Origin: Halioglobus sp.
Lineage (GTDB): Bacteria > Pseudomonadota > Gammaproteobacteria > Pseudomonadales > Halieaceae
Direction: 5' to 3'
Assembly: GCA_029246385.1 (NCBI GenBank)
Contig: JAQWNG010000025.1
Coordinates: 186,001-250,000 of the forward strand
Length of the DNA: 64,000 bases
Shown here: one piece after another, positions 19,099 through 27,192 of the stretch
Layout of the letters: each line of letters starts with the position of its first letter
Position numbering within the stretch: position 1 is the first letter of the stretch
Position numbers and translations under genes: made by a program
The notes under the pieces: generated by a model
The model's input: only the letters and a program-made list of their open reading frames with translations
What the model was told of the DNA's origin: nothing
Database searches by the model: none

Positions 19099-19854
19099 AT
19101 GATCAGCAATACCTATCTTAATTCTGCCGTCCTGAATGCCATCGATGCAGCCAGCTTTCAGGCACAGAAGCCTTTCCCTTGGGTCAATCCACAGCATTTT
19201 ATTGTTGAAGATCGCTATTGTGAGTTGCTGAGAAATATACCGGACATAAGCAATTTTAAAGCTTTTTTCGGCAAGCAGCGTAAACATGGGCAAGCCAGTC
19301 ACGACCGCTATATACTAGACTATGAGCGAGGTATGGAGCTTGCGCCGCAGTGGCGTGATTTTGTCGAAGAACTGTGCGCTGACCATTACCGTCGTTTTAT
19401 TTGCGATCTATTGAATGTATCCGATGTGCGTTTTCGGTTTCACTGGCACTTCACACCGAGTGGCGGCGAGGTTTCTCCGCACTGTGATTCCAAAGGAAAG
19501 TTGGGATCGCAGATCTTTTACCTCAATACTTCTGATGACTGGCAGTGGGTGTGGGGCGGCGAGACTGTCATTCTCGATGACAAAAGTCGTTTTGCCGCGG
19601 ATAGCGCGCCTTCATTCGATGACTTCGACGCAGAGTATCCGGCGGCAACACAAGACAACCGCAGCATACTTTTCGGTCGGCGGGGTAATTCATGGCACGG
19701 TGTAAGGCGCATCAATTGTCCAGAGAGTTACTACCGTAAAGTATTCATCGTAGTCTTTGAGGAATACCGGCCGCTTAGAAAGACTTTCAAGCAAGCCCGG
19801 CGACTATTGAGCGGGGCACAACGAGTGACAAAAAAAGAAAGCCTAATGTATTGA
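19099..19854 (+). CDS. 2OG-Fe(II) oxygenase, paralogue of the gene at 59643
   Basis: About 251 residues. The iron site is visible: SPHCDSK gives the HxD pair near residue 134, and SWHGVRRI gives the distal His and the 2-oxoglutarate-binding Arg near residue 215. FRFHWHFTPSGG precedes the metal site. It is clearly related along its length to the oxygenase at 59643-60359 (shared HDRY, RGM, HWH-TPSG, PHCD-K, TSDDW/STDDW and WGG blocks), although 40 kb apart. ATG 19099 is preferred to the TTG at 19057. Such enzymes hydroxylate small molecules or lipids; substrate unknown. Confidence 0.82.
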   Translation: MISNTYLNSAVLNAIDAASFQAQKPFPWVNPQHFIVEDRYCELLRNIPDISNFKAFFGKQRKHGQASHDRYILDYERGMELAPQWRDFVEELCADHYRRFICDLLNVSDVRFRFHWHFTPSGGEVSPHCDSKGKLGSQIFYLNTSDDWQWVWGGETVILDDKSRFAADSAPSFDDFDAEYPAATQDNRSILFGRRGNSWHGVRRINCPESYYRKVFIVVFEEYRPLRKTFKQARRLLSGAQRVTKKESLMY

Positions 19855-19871
19855 GTCTTTGGTGTGCGGAT

Positions 19872-21149
19872 TTAGCGCCGGCGCATAGCGTGAACAGCGA
19901 GATCTTCATAGAGTTCAGTGTAGTGATCAAGGCTCCGCCGTTGGTCGCCGTTAGCAGCGACATACCGCCGGCCCTTGTCGCCAAAAGTGGTCCTACGCTC
20001 TTGATTCTGCAATAGATTAGCCAGTGCTAAGGCAATGGCCTCGTGATTGCGCTCCACCAGCTGGTAGTGTTGCCCAGCCTGGCCGATCCCCTCAGAGATC
20101 CCAAGATACGGCGTGACGAGACAGGGTAGCCCCGTTGCCATGGCTTCCAGTACAGAATTGGGAGTGCCTTCACGGTTTGATGCGAGCAGAGAGATATCTG
20201 ATGCGCGTAAATAGTTTTCCACATCGTCTACAATGCCGGCGAAGTGAACCTGATCAGTGGCTCCCGACTTCTCGACAAGATCTGTGATTTCACTGCCGAA
20301 TGCTTTTAACTTTGGGTCATGGATATCGCTACGGGGACCTACAAACAGCATGTGCGTATTGGGGAACTGATGCAATAGTTTGCGCCATGCGCGAAGAGCG
20401 ATTTCCGGCCCTTTGCGCGGCATGACTGCACCTACCATAACGACAACTTTGTGATCCAGGGGTATACCAAAACGACGGCGCAAAGCCTCTCTGCCTTGCT
20501 GTTCTTGGTCTGACTGAATCGGGTGAAACCGTTGCAGATTGACCCCGTTCGGAATGTATTCTATGCGGTTGGTAACGCCGATACTGCGCAAAAATGCTTC
20601 GATCGCTTCGCTATTGGTTACCAAGCTATCGAATGCGTTGTAGACTCGGCGATAGCCGGGTCGTCGAAAAACACGTTTAACCGGTTTTTGTTGCCAGGTA
20701 GGAAATTGGGATACCGAGTATACAGTGGCGATACCAGCAACTTTCAGTCGTCGCAGCCAGGGTAGCGCCTCAGGCCTCATGTTGGTTATAAGCTGAGCCA
20801 CTGTGGGAGACTCTGTTTGGGCTTGGCATATGTCTAGCAGGGCGTCATAGTAAAGTCGCGTCCTTGCCTGGCTCTTGCTATCGGGTAAGCGCATGCGCTG
20901 CAGAGGGGCGCCATCAAGCACGCTTTCAGGTAGCCATGATCCCGGTTTTGCCCGGTACCAATCAATGTCTGCGTCCGCTTCACTGCGCTCTTGAATTTGG
21001 GGAGTGCCCGTCATAACGTGCACATCGAGATTACGCTCGAGTAAGCCTGGGATATAACTTCGATAGCGGTTTTGAGCACCACCGTAGGTGGGATAGAAGT
21101 GCGGTGAAGTCAGCCATAGTCTCGTGCGCTTTTTATGATTAAACGAGAT
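19872..21149 (-). CDS. GT4-family glycosyltransferase with apparent ATC start
   Basis: A GT-B glycosyltransferase. The C-terminal nucleotide-sugar-binding part shows VGAVMPRKGPEIALRAW, DISLLASNREGTPNSVLEAMA and the E-x7-E pattern. The first conventional start (GTG 21023) would delete the N-terminal TSPHFYPTYGGAQNRYRSY segment that GT4 enzymes need. That segment is in frame upstream, with no ATG, GTG or TTG before the upstream stop. An ATC at 21149, preceded by CAGGGAGAG at good spacing, gives a natural 425-residue protein, so I use it. A lost ATG (pseudogene) or sequence error is the alternative. Next to the lipid acyltransferase group. Confidence 0.78.
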   Translation of the reverse strand: MSFNHKKRTRLWLTSPHFYPTYGGAQNRYRSYIPGLLERNLDVHVMTGTPQIQERSEADADIDWYRAKPGSWLPESVLDGAPLQRMRLPDSKSQARTRLYYDALLDICQAQTESPTVAQLITNMRPEALPWLRRLKVAGIATVYSVSQFPTWQQKPVKRVFRRPGYRRVYNAFDSLVTNSEAIEAFLRSIGVTNRIEYIPNGVNLQRFHPIQSDQEQQGREALRRRFGIPLDHKVVVMVGAVMPRKGPEIALRAWRKLLHQFPNTHMLFVGPRSDIHDPKLKAFGSEITDLVEKSGATDQVHFAGIVDDVENYLRASDISLLASNREGTPNSVLEAMATGLPCLVTPYLGISEGIGQAGQHYQLVERNHEAIALALANLLQNQERRTTFGDKGRRYVAANGDQRRSLDHYTELYEDLAVHAMRRR

Positions 21150-21356
21150 AGGATGCTCTCCCTGAAACGAAAATATGGCTGGAGCGGAAATCGAAACAGC
21201 AGAAATTACACGTTAGTTTATCTGATTGTCTACGATCGTAAAAGGCTGTCTGCTATCGGCATCCAATCCAATTTCTCGCGGTACCCTTCTGTGCGAAGTG
21301 CCAGCATTTCGCCGCATCATTTGTCTATCAAAAGCTCAAAGGTATTTTGCTAGAAA

Positions 21357-22289
21357 CTAAAGTTTGTGCGCTTTTGGCCAGCGGCGCTTTAGGCAAACCC
21401 ACTGCTCTGGGTGCTCACTTATCCACTCTTCGAAATAGCGATGCACGATTTGGGTCACCGCAGCAGCTTGTTCTTTGATGGGTGCATTGGGGATGGGGCT
21501 AACCAAGGGGTCATAAACGGTTATTCGGTAACGTCCTCCGGGCAGGCGTTCGGCGCGAGATACAACCACGGCCGCACCAGTGCGCAGAGCCAAGCCGACT
21601 GCACTGGTGTTGGTGAGTGCATCAACACCGAAAAACGGAATAAGTTTGCCAGTATCTGGGCGCGTGTCCATTGCCATAATAATACTTTCATTCGCGTTCA
21701 ATACTTTGAGCAGAGGGCGCGGCCCTGCATCCGCGGCTATTAGTTTTTCACCGAAAGATCGGCGTGAGTCCAGTAAAAGGTCTTGTATGATCGGATTGGA
21801 TTCTGGCGCATAGATGGCGTTTATGGTGAAGCCGAACTGTCGCGTGACCAGTGAGGCAACTTGCCAGGCGCCAACGTGGGCAGTCAAGAATACAGTCGCT
21901 TGTTTGCTCTTCATGTGCTTACGAGCCTGGGGTTCAAGCACAAACTCTATCCGCTGCTCCCGTTCCTGCCATATTTGTTCCAGCTTAATTAACTCGGCTG
22001 CAGAGCATCCTAGGTGGCGAAAGATTTCTTTAGTTGCTTGATTGCGCCATTCTAAGGAGCGATTCGGAAAGGCAATGGCAAGATTAGTGCGTGCTTTGTC
22101 TGCTTTGTCGGAATAGATGCCGCCGAGTCCAAAGGTAAAAGCAGACAATCGCAGAGCGAGTTCTAGACTCAGCTTGTGCATGAGCGCGAGGATAAAGCGA
22201 AAAACCGCTGCTTCAACCCACTGGGCGATCGATGTCAAAATCGGTGCTTTGCGTGCCAGTCGCTTAGGAATCAGGTAAAACTCAGGCAT
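21357..22289 (-). CDS. LpxL/HtrB-like lysophospholipid acyltransferase with altered catalytic Glu
   Basis: A 310-residue protein of the LpxL/LpxM family, which adds acyl chains to lipid A-type acceptors at the inner membrane. It has an N-terminal hydrophobic anchor (about residues 25-55), ARTNLAIAFP and a TAHVGAW motif. The family signature is H-x4-E/D; here the sixth position is Gln (HVGAWQ), which removes the acid partner of the catalytic His. The rest (RPDTGKLIPFFG, PEQW) is intact. It may be inactive, have a different acceptor or be a structural partner of the sister enzyme at 22900. Starts 9 nt after the hydroxylase gene. Confidence 0.85.
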   Translation of the reverse strand: MPEFYLIPKRLARKAPILTSIAQWVEAAVFRFILALMHKLSLELALRLSAFTFGLGGIYSDKADKARTNLAIAFPNRSLEWRNQATKEIFRHLGCSAAELIKLEQIWQEREQRIEFVLEPQARKHMKSKQATVFLTAHVGAWQVASLVTRQFGFTINAIYAPESNPIIQDLLLDSRRSFGEKLIAADAGPRPLLKVLNANESIIMAMDTRPDTGKLIPFFGVDALTNTSAVGLALRTGAAVVVSRAERLPGGRYRITVYDPLVSPIPNAPIKEQAAAVTQIVHRYFEEWISEHPEQWVCLKRRWPKAHKL

Positions 22290-22298
22290 CCGTATAGC

Positions 22299-22928
22299 TC
22301 AGCTTCGGCCCGGATCAGATCCGAATACCCAGTCCCAGAGCGGAGAACTGACGCCGTAGCGTCCGCCTTCACCGGAATGATGGTGTTTTAGGTGGTAGTG
22401 CTTAATAAATTTTGCCAACGGATTTTTCATCGGAAAGTGATGCGTAGAATAGTGAATATAGTCATAAATCAAATAGCCGACGATAAAGCCGCCACAAAAC
22501 GGCTGAATCCACGGCTTTGGGATGACAAGCCCGAATAGTAAGTAGAGCGCTGCCATAATGGGAATAGCGCCAGCGGGCGGCATTACTAGGCGAGTCTTGT
22601 CTTTGGGGTCTGCATGATGATTGCCGTGAAATAAAAATACTAGCCATTTGCTTGGCTTGCTGGTTGCGGGAAAATGAAACAAAAAGCGGTGAAGACAGTA
22701 TTCGCTGAACGTCCACACAAATATGCCGGCCAGCGCTATAAAAAATACGGGCCAACCCGGGAGTTCATAGAAAAATACGCTTCGCCATATTAGCCACCCA
22801 GCGACGGGTGTCCACATTAACAGCGGGGTGATAGGGTGGACATGGGACAGTCGTTCGAGAAGATTATTCTCGAACAAGCGTATAGATTGATGCTGCTTTT
22901 CAGCTTGCATAGGATTGGGCGTCGGCAT
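22299..22928 (-). CDS. Fatty-acid/sterol hydroxylase superfamily membrane protein
   Basis: A 209-residue integral membrane di-iron hydroxylase. All histidine clusters are present: EYCLHRFLFHF, HGNHHADP, IHYSTHHFPM and HYHLKHHH, separated by hydrophobic helices. This is the layout of FA2H/Scs7-like fatty-acid 2-hydroxylases, which act on ceramide acyl chains in eukaryotes. It sits between two LpxL-like acyltransferases. It overlaps the upstream gene (22900) by 29 nt, so it is probably coupled to it. Hydroxylation of a sphingolipid or lipid-A-like acyl chain is a reasonable inference. Confidence 0.88.
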   Translation of the reverse strand: MPTPNPMQAEKQHQSIRLFENNLLERLSHVHPITPLLMWTPVAGWLIWRSVFFYELPGWPVFFIALAGIFVWTFSEYCLHRFLFHFPATSKPSKWLVFLFHGNHHADPKDKTRLVMPPAGAIPIMAALYLLFGLVIPKPWIQPFCGGFIVGYLIYDYIHYSTHHFPMKNPLAKFIKHYHLKHHHSGEGGRYGVSSPLWDWVFGSDPGRS

Positions 22929-23886
22929 CGCTGTCAGACTCCTCAGTTTGTTGTGTTGTATTTTTTGGCCATAGTCGCTTGGAGCAGAACCAATCTTCCG
23001 GTTGCTGGCGAATCCAGTTTTCGAACTGGTGGTGAACTTGCTGGATCATGTTGATGGCCTGAGCAGTTTGGTCAACGCTGGTGTTCTCTGGCCTTACCGG
23101 TGGGTGGAAAATGACGCGATAGTGCGCATCCTGTAACCGCTCCACCTGCACTGGCACCAAGTCGCAGTTGAGTTTCAGTGCGAGCTTTGCTGGCATAATA
23201 GTGGAAAGTTTATCATGCCCAAAAAACTGTATCAGTTTTCCTTCGTCAACTCGTCTGTCCATTACCATAGCAATACTCTGTCCGTTCTTTAAAGCTCTTA
23301 GCAATAATCGGGTGCTATTGTCTCGTGGCAATAGATCGCTATTCAACGCTTGGCGAGACTCTAGCAGCATACGATCCAAAAGAGGATTACTGGGGGGGCT
23401 GTAAAGGCTCACATTGGGGATGCCCAGTTTTGCCATGGCAGAGCAGACTACTTCCCAATTGCTTTGGTGCGCGGTGACAATAACACAGGGCGCGGCCGGA
23501 TTTTCGCAGGCCTTAAGTGGCTCGCGAATATCGATGACTAGGCGGTTATCGTCCTCCAGTATGGTGGCAAGATGTGGATATTCGGCCAGTACACGACCCG
23601 ACCGGCCCCATGCGCGAATGACCATTTTATCAATGTCTGAATCGGGTAGTTCGGGGAAGGCGACCGCCATGTTCGCTCTAAAGATCGCTGTTTTTTTCTT
23701 TAGTCGGGGGCCCAGCCAACTGCCTAGAGAGTCACCAAACCGAGAGGCCGTGTCGATGGGCAATAGTCTTGCCAGACGCGCCACTAGCCAGACGCCCATA
23801 TAGTCCATACGCCACAGCAGCGCCCGGAGGAACTGGTGATCTCGCGCTAATTTACGCAGAGGATTGCCGACAATGAATTCAGCCAC
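22900..23886 (-). CDS. LpxL/HtrB-like lysophospholipid acyltransferase
   Basis: A 328-residue member of the LpxL family with the intact catalytic motif TAHQSNWE (H-x4-E) near residue 140. It also has FRANMAVAFPELP, MDRRVDEGKLIQFFG and the C-terminal QQPEDWFCSKRLWP. N-terminal hydrophobic anchor. GTG start at 23886. It is a paralogue of the gene at 21357, and the pair flanks the fatty-acid hydroxylase. Acceptor unknown: lipid A, or a second lipid made by this locus. Confidence 0.9.
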   Translation of the reverse strand: MAEFIVGNPLRKLARDHQFLRALLWRMDYMGVWLVARLARLLPIDTASRFGDSLGSWLGPRLKKKTAIFRANMAVAFPELPDSDIDKMVIRAWGRSGRVLAEYPHLATILEDDNRLVIDIREPLKACENPAAPCVIVTAHQSNWEVVCSAMAKLGIPNVSLYSPPSNPLLDRMLLESRQALNSDLLPRDNSTRLLLRALKNGQSIAMVMDRRVDEGKLIQFFGHDKLSTIMPAKLALKLNCDLVPVQVERLQDAHYRVIFHPPVRPENTSVDQTAQAINMIQQVHHQFENWIRQQPEDWFCSKRLWPKNTTQQTEESDSDADAQSYAS

Positions 23887-23958
23887 GGGTGAGGTTACCT
23901 TACACTTTTGCTAATGTTACTAAGGAAGTATACCGCACTATGCCTTGCGGATTCTCGG

Positions 23959-24927
23959 TCATAATATCGATAAATTTAGATGATCCAGACCCTCAAGCAG
24001 CCCTATTCTCGGTGTCCAACCGGTTGCTGCCGTGATAGGGCCATTGTCTGCTACCCAGTCTCTGTGGCGCAACTCACGCAACTTGGGCGGCGTCAACATG
24101 GGCGCCTTACCTGTCATTCTAGAGACATTGCTATTGGCCTTGGCGATGCCATCTAAAAGCCATCGCGGGATAGGCCAAAGGCGAACGCTACGAGACCATT
24201 GCTCTGCGGCAGCAGCGGCTAATTCGTGCCAGCTGTAACCGTTACTCTTGCCGTCACAGAGTGTCAGAACCTGATAAATTGCACCTTCACTATGCAGGCA
24301 AGCGATAATAGCCTCTACCAGGTCTGATACATGAATAAGCGATATCCGTGCATCCGGTGAGCCTGGGACCAATGCTACCCCCCGATGCATCCATTGGAAG
24401 ATCGGCAGCATCTCTTTATCACCCGGGCCGTACACAGCAGGTGGGCGTAAGATAATCCACTTGAGTCTAGAGGCCTCTTCAAGTAATTTTTCTCCTTCGG
24501 ATTTGCTCCGGGAATACCACGAAAGCTGCGGTTCGCGGGCGACAAGTGATGATATTAATAAGAGTTTGGGCGCGTGTGATTGTGACTCGATGGCTTTGAG
24601 TATTGCCAGCGTTCCTGTCACGTTGACGCGATCAAATGCAGATTGGGAATTACCCCTGACAGCGCCTGCTCCGTGAATCACAAAAGCACAATTGGCAACA
24701 AGTTGCGACAGTGCAGCAGTATTTTCGAGATCCCCTTCAATGAGGGAAACGCCCTGAATAGACAGCGTTGATGCTTTCGCACAACTTCTTACGAGTGCCC
24801 GGACCTGAAAACCTTGGTCCAGTAAGCGTCTGCATAATGCTGTGCCGATGAATCCAGTGGCCCCAGTTACTGCGATGAGGCTGCCCTTGGGGGGCAGGCC
24901 AGAGCTACCCTTAGGCGACTTCTGCAT
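23959..24927 (-). CDS. NAD(P)-dependent epimerase/reductase, CerR-like candidate
   Basis: A 322-residue extended short-chain dehydrogenase. It has an N-terminal TGATGFIGTALCRRLL dinucleotide loop, LISSLVAREPQLSWYSRSKSEGE with the Ser/Tyr-xxx-Lys catalytic set (YSRSK), and PPAVYGPGD. Its start overlaps the end of the acyl-AMP ligase gene by 17 nt. In Caulobacter an epimerase-like protein, CerR, reduces the keto group of oxidised ceramide, and its gene neighbours an acyl-CoA/ACP synthetase (AasR). The same pairing here makes a CerR role plausible; the enzymatic assignment is inference. Confidence 0.85.
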   Translation of the reverse strand: MQKSPKGSSGLPPKGSLIAVTGATGFIGTALCRRLLDQGFQVRALVRSCAKASTLSIQGVSLIEGDLENTAALSQLVANCAFVIHGAGAVRGNSQSAFDRVNVTGTLAILKAIESQSHAPKLLLISSLVAREPQLSWYSRSKSEGEKLLEEASRLKWIILRPPAVYGPGDKEMLPIFQWMHRGVALVPGSPDARISLIHVSDLVEAIIACLHSEGAIYQVLTLCDGKSNGYSWHELAAAAAEQWSRSVRLWPIPRWLLDGIAKANSNVSRMTGKAPMLTPPKLRELRHRDWVADNGPITAATGWTPRIGLLEGLDHLNLSIL

Positions 24928-26671
24928 CAGCGGCGTTGAGTTCGTCCATATTATTGTTATTGATGAAGTCGAGTCGTGCTTTCGCTCGCGACAGTTTGCC
25001 GGAAGATGTCTTGGGTAAGGAATGCACTGGAACCAGCTCTACGTAACAGTCGAGACTCATCTCCATGCGCACGAGAGCCGTCAGGCGGCGCACTAAGTTA
25101 TTGCGCACGCCGGGATCCCTTTGACGGCATTGCACTAGCAGCACACAGAGTTCTTCACCCTTGCTGTTCGGCGCGGAAAACGCCACCGAGTCGCCGCTCC
25201 GAACTTCAGGCTGAGTTTCTGCTACATGCTCAAGATCTTGCGGCCAAATATTACGCCCGTGAATAATGATGAGGTCTTTTTTGCGACCAGTAATAGTGAG
25301 TGCGCCATCGGCCAGATAGCCTATGTCGCCTGTGTTAAGCCAGCCGTCTTCACTCAGTGCGTGGCTGGTTTCTTCCGGGAGGTTGAAATATCCCGACATG
25401 ACGCTGGGGCCGCGCAAATAAATCATACCACTGCGCCAGTCTTCTAACACCCGATCATCATCGCGGATTTCCACCTCAAAACATGGCATTGGAGTGCCGC
25501 AATTAACAAAATGGCGGCCCCGACCCTGAGTGTCCTCTTCGTCCATCAGCATTACTTCGTGGTGATCGGACAGATGATCACTATCAATATGATGCGTGCT
25601 GAAGCCTGTCCAAAGAGGGGAGAAGCTTATCCCGAGAGTACATTCAGCCATGCCGTAGCATGCTAAAAGTGCGCGGCGATCAAAACCTGCGGGCTCCATC
25701 ATTTCGGCAAAATACTCCAGTGTCTGTGGGCGTATCATTTCAGCGCCGATGCCAGCTACGCGCCAGTTACTTAGGTCATACGTCGCAATGTCATTGGCAC
25801 GGACGCGGCGTGCGCATAGGTCATAGCCAAATGAAGGGGCAAACGAGATTGTGGCACGAGTCTTGGTCATTAATGACAGCCACTGGCGCGGTCGCATAGC
25901 GAACTCGCGAGTGTCTAGGTAGTCAACGGAAACTTGAGCAGCCATAGGAACTAAGACGAAGCCGACCAGACCCATATCGTGGTAGAAGGGCAACCAGGAC
26001 ATCATGCGATCTGATCCACTCATTTTAAGGCCGTGGGCGACGATACCTTGCAGGTTCGCCAAGGCAGTGTGATGTTTGATCACTACACCCCTAGGGAAAC
26101 GCGTGCTACCCGAGGTGTACTGGATATATGAAATATCATCAGGCTCAGCCTGGTGGAGAGGCTGCTGATCTGGAGGCAGTGCATTGAAAGCCTCAGGTGA
26201 GCCTAGCATGCGCATGGATAGACCTTCACTGGCCTCCTGCAAAAAGGGAAGATATCCCTCTGAGGCCACACCAATCTCGGCATCGCTAGCTTTTAGCAGT
26301 TGATTGAGTTGTGCAACATACGCGGAGTGAGCGCCTACTTTCACCGAGGCAGGCAATGCAACCGGAATCAGGCCAGCATATTGGCAGGCATAGAAAAATT
26401 GTATGAATTCAGGGTTTGTCTCTGCGACAAGTGCAACGCGATCGCCTTTGGTCAAGCCCAGCCCCATTAGCTTGTGAGCCAGCTCGATTGATTGCAGGCG
26501 CAGCTCGCGATAGGTGATACTGGCATAGATTTCGCCGCGGCCGGTGTAGAAGTTTGAGCCGGTGTCGCCCTTAGCGGCGTAGTCAAGTGCCTCAGTAAGG
26601 GTAGAAAAATCCGCTGAGCGAAATGGCAATAGATGGCGTGCGGGTGTGGCAATGACGTTTACGTTTGGCAA
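24911..26671 (-). CDS. Fatty acyl-AMP ligase (FAAL), candidate acyl-ACP synthetase (AasR-like)
   Basis: A 586-residue adenylate-forming enzyme. Seen: P-loop YIQYTSGSTRFPRGV near residue 185, LPFYHDMGL, SFAPSFGYDLCARR (typical of FAALs), the GDIGYLADGALTITGRKKD hinge and the C-terminal PKTSSGKLSR with the adenylation Lys. The start is TTG 26671, with AGAGGA 8 nt upstream. FAALs load fatty acids on carrier proteins. With an ACP and serine palmitoyltransferase in the same window, charging that ACP is the likely job, as described for Caulobacter AasR. Coupled to the CerR-like gene. Confidence 0.9.
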   Translation of the reverse strand: MPNVNVIATPARHLLPFRSADFSTLTEALDYAAKGDTGSNFYTGRGEIYASITYRELRLQSIELAHKLMGLGLTKGDRVALVAETNPEFIQFFYACQYAGLIPVALPASVKVGAHSAYVAQLNQLLKASDAEIGVASEGYLPFLQEASEGLSMRMLGSPEAFNALPPDQQPLHQAEPDDISYIQYTSGSTRFPRGVVIKHHTALANLQGIVAHGLKMSGSDRMMSWLPFYHDMGLVGFVLVPMAAQVSVDYLDTREFAMRPRQWLSLMTKTRATISFAPSFGYDLCARRVRANDIATYDLSNWRVAGIGAEMIRPQTLEYFAEMMEPAGFDRRALLACYGMAECTLGISFSPLWTGFSTHHIDSDHLSDHHEVMLMDEEDTQGRGRHFVNCGTPMPCFEVEIRDDDRVLEDWRSGMIYLRGPSVMSGYFNLPEETSHALSEDGWLNTGDIGYLADGALTITGRKKDLIIIHGRNIWPQDLEHVAETQPEVRSGDSVAFSAPNSKGEELCVLLVQCRQRDPGVRNNLVRRLTALVRMEMSLDCYVELVPVHSLPKTSSGKLSRAKARLDFINNNNMDELNAADAEVA

Positions 26672-26733
26672 TGTCGATTCCTCTTTTTCGGAGTTCTATC
26701 CGCCGGCGCAACTGTTCGAAAATAGGCACTAAA

Positions 26734-26756
26734 TATCGCCTAGACGCCTGGCGATA
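26734..26756. promoter_or_regulatory. Inverted repeat TATCGCC-N9-GGCGATA upstream of the FAAL gene
   Basis: A perfect 7-bp inverted repeat with a 9-bp spacer, 63 bp upstream of the FAAL start codon. Placement and symmetry fit a dimeric repressor or activator operator. It is not followed by a T-run on either strand, so it is not a terminator. Regulator unknown. Confidence 0.4.
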
Positions 26757-26916
26757 ACGCGTATTCTAAAAATGTCTACTTGCCGCTTTGCTGTCGTTCA
26801 TACATGCAAACACACATGTTGACACCGGTCGTTCGGGGCCGGAAAAAGAACAACCTGATAAAGGATTATCGTACCATTCGGGGCTTTTGTACTTATAGGA
26901 AATAATACCACTGGCT

Positions 26917-26934
26917 AATGGGAACAATCCCATT
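26917..26934. promoter_or_regulatory. Inverted repeat AATGGGA-ACAA-TCCCATT
   Basis: A perfect 7-bp inverted repeat with a 4-bp centre in the long leader of the FAAL operon, about 250 bp upstream of the start. It could be an operator or a small hairpin. No T-run follows on either strand. Seen directly; function inferred. Confidence 0.35.
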
Positions 26935-27192
26935 GCAAGATTTCTAGAAAGGGGTACTTGTGCGGGTGCGGGCTGACAATAACCCGGTGCGCAAGCGGTT
27001 AGTCAGTGATAAGCTCGAGATCTCAACGTAAAAAACCACTCAACAATATGATTTATATATATTTTTTAGCATCTTTGCGGTTTTAGAGTTGAAGCCTGGT
27101 GTTGTGCCGGTCTCAAGGTGCTATTTTGTGCCAAGGGGTTGACTGCTCGTCAGGGGCCCCGTACCGACCTCATGCGGGTCAGTTTGAGGCGC

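Larger units (their letters stand above)
26672..27192. other. 521-base gene-free region upstream of the FAAL-CerR operon
   Basis: No credible gene. This is the leader of the acyl-AMP ligase operon on the right and the tail of asnB on the left, both on the minus strand. It carries two inverted repeats (26734-26756 and 26917-26934) and an AT-rich tract around 27048-27068. A long leader with symmetric sites suggests that the operon has its own regulated promoter. Confidence 0.55.
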
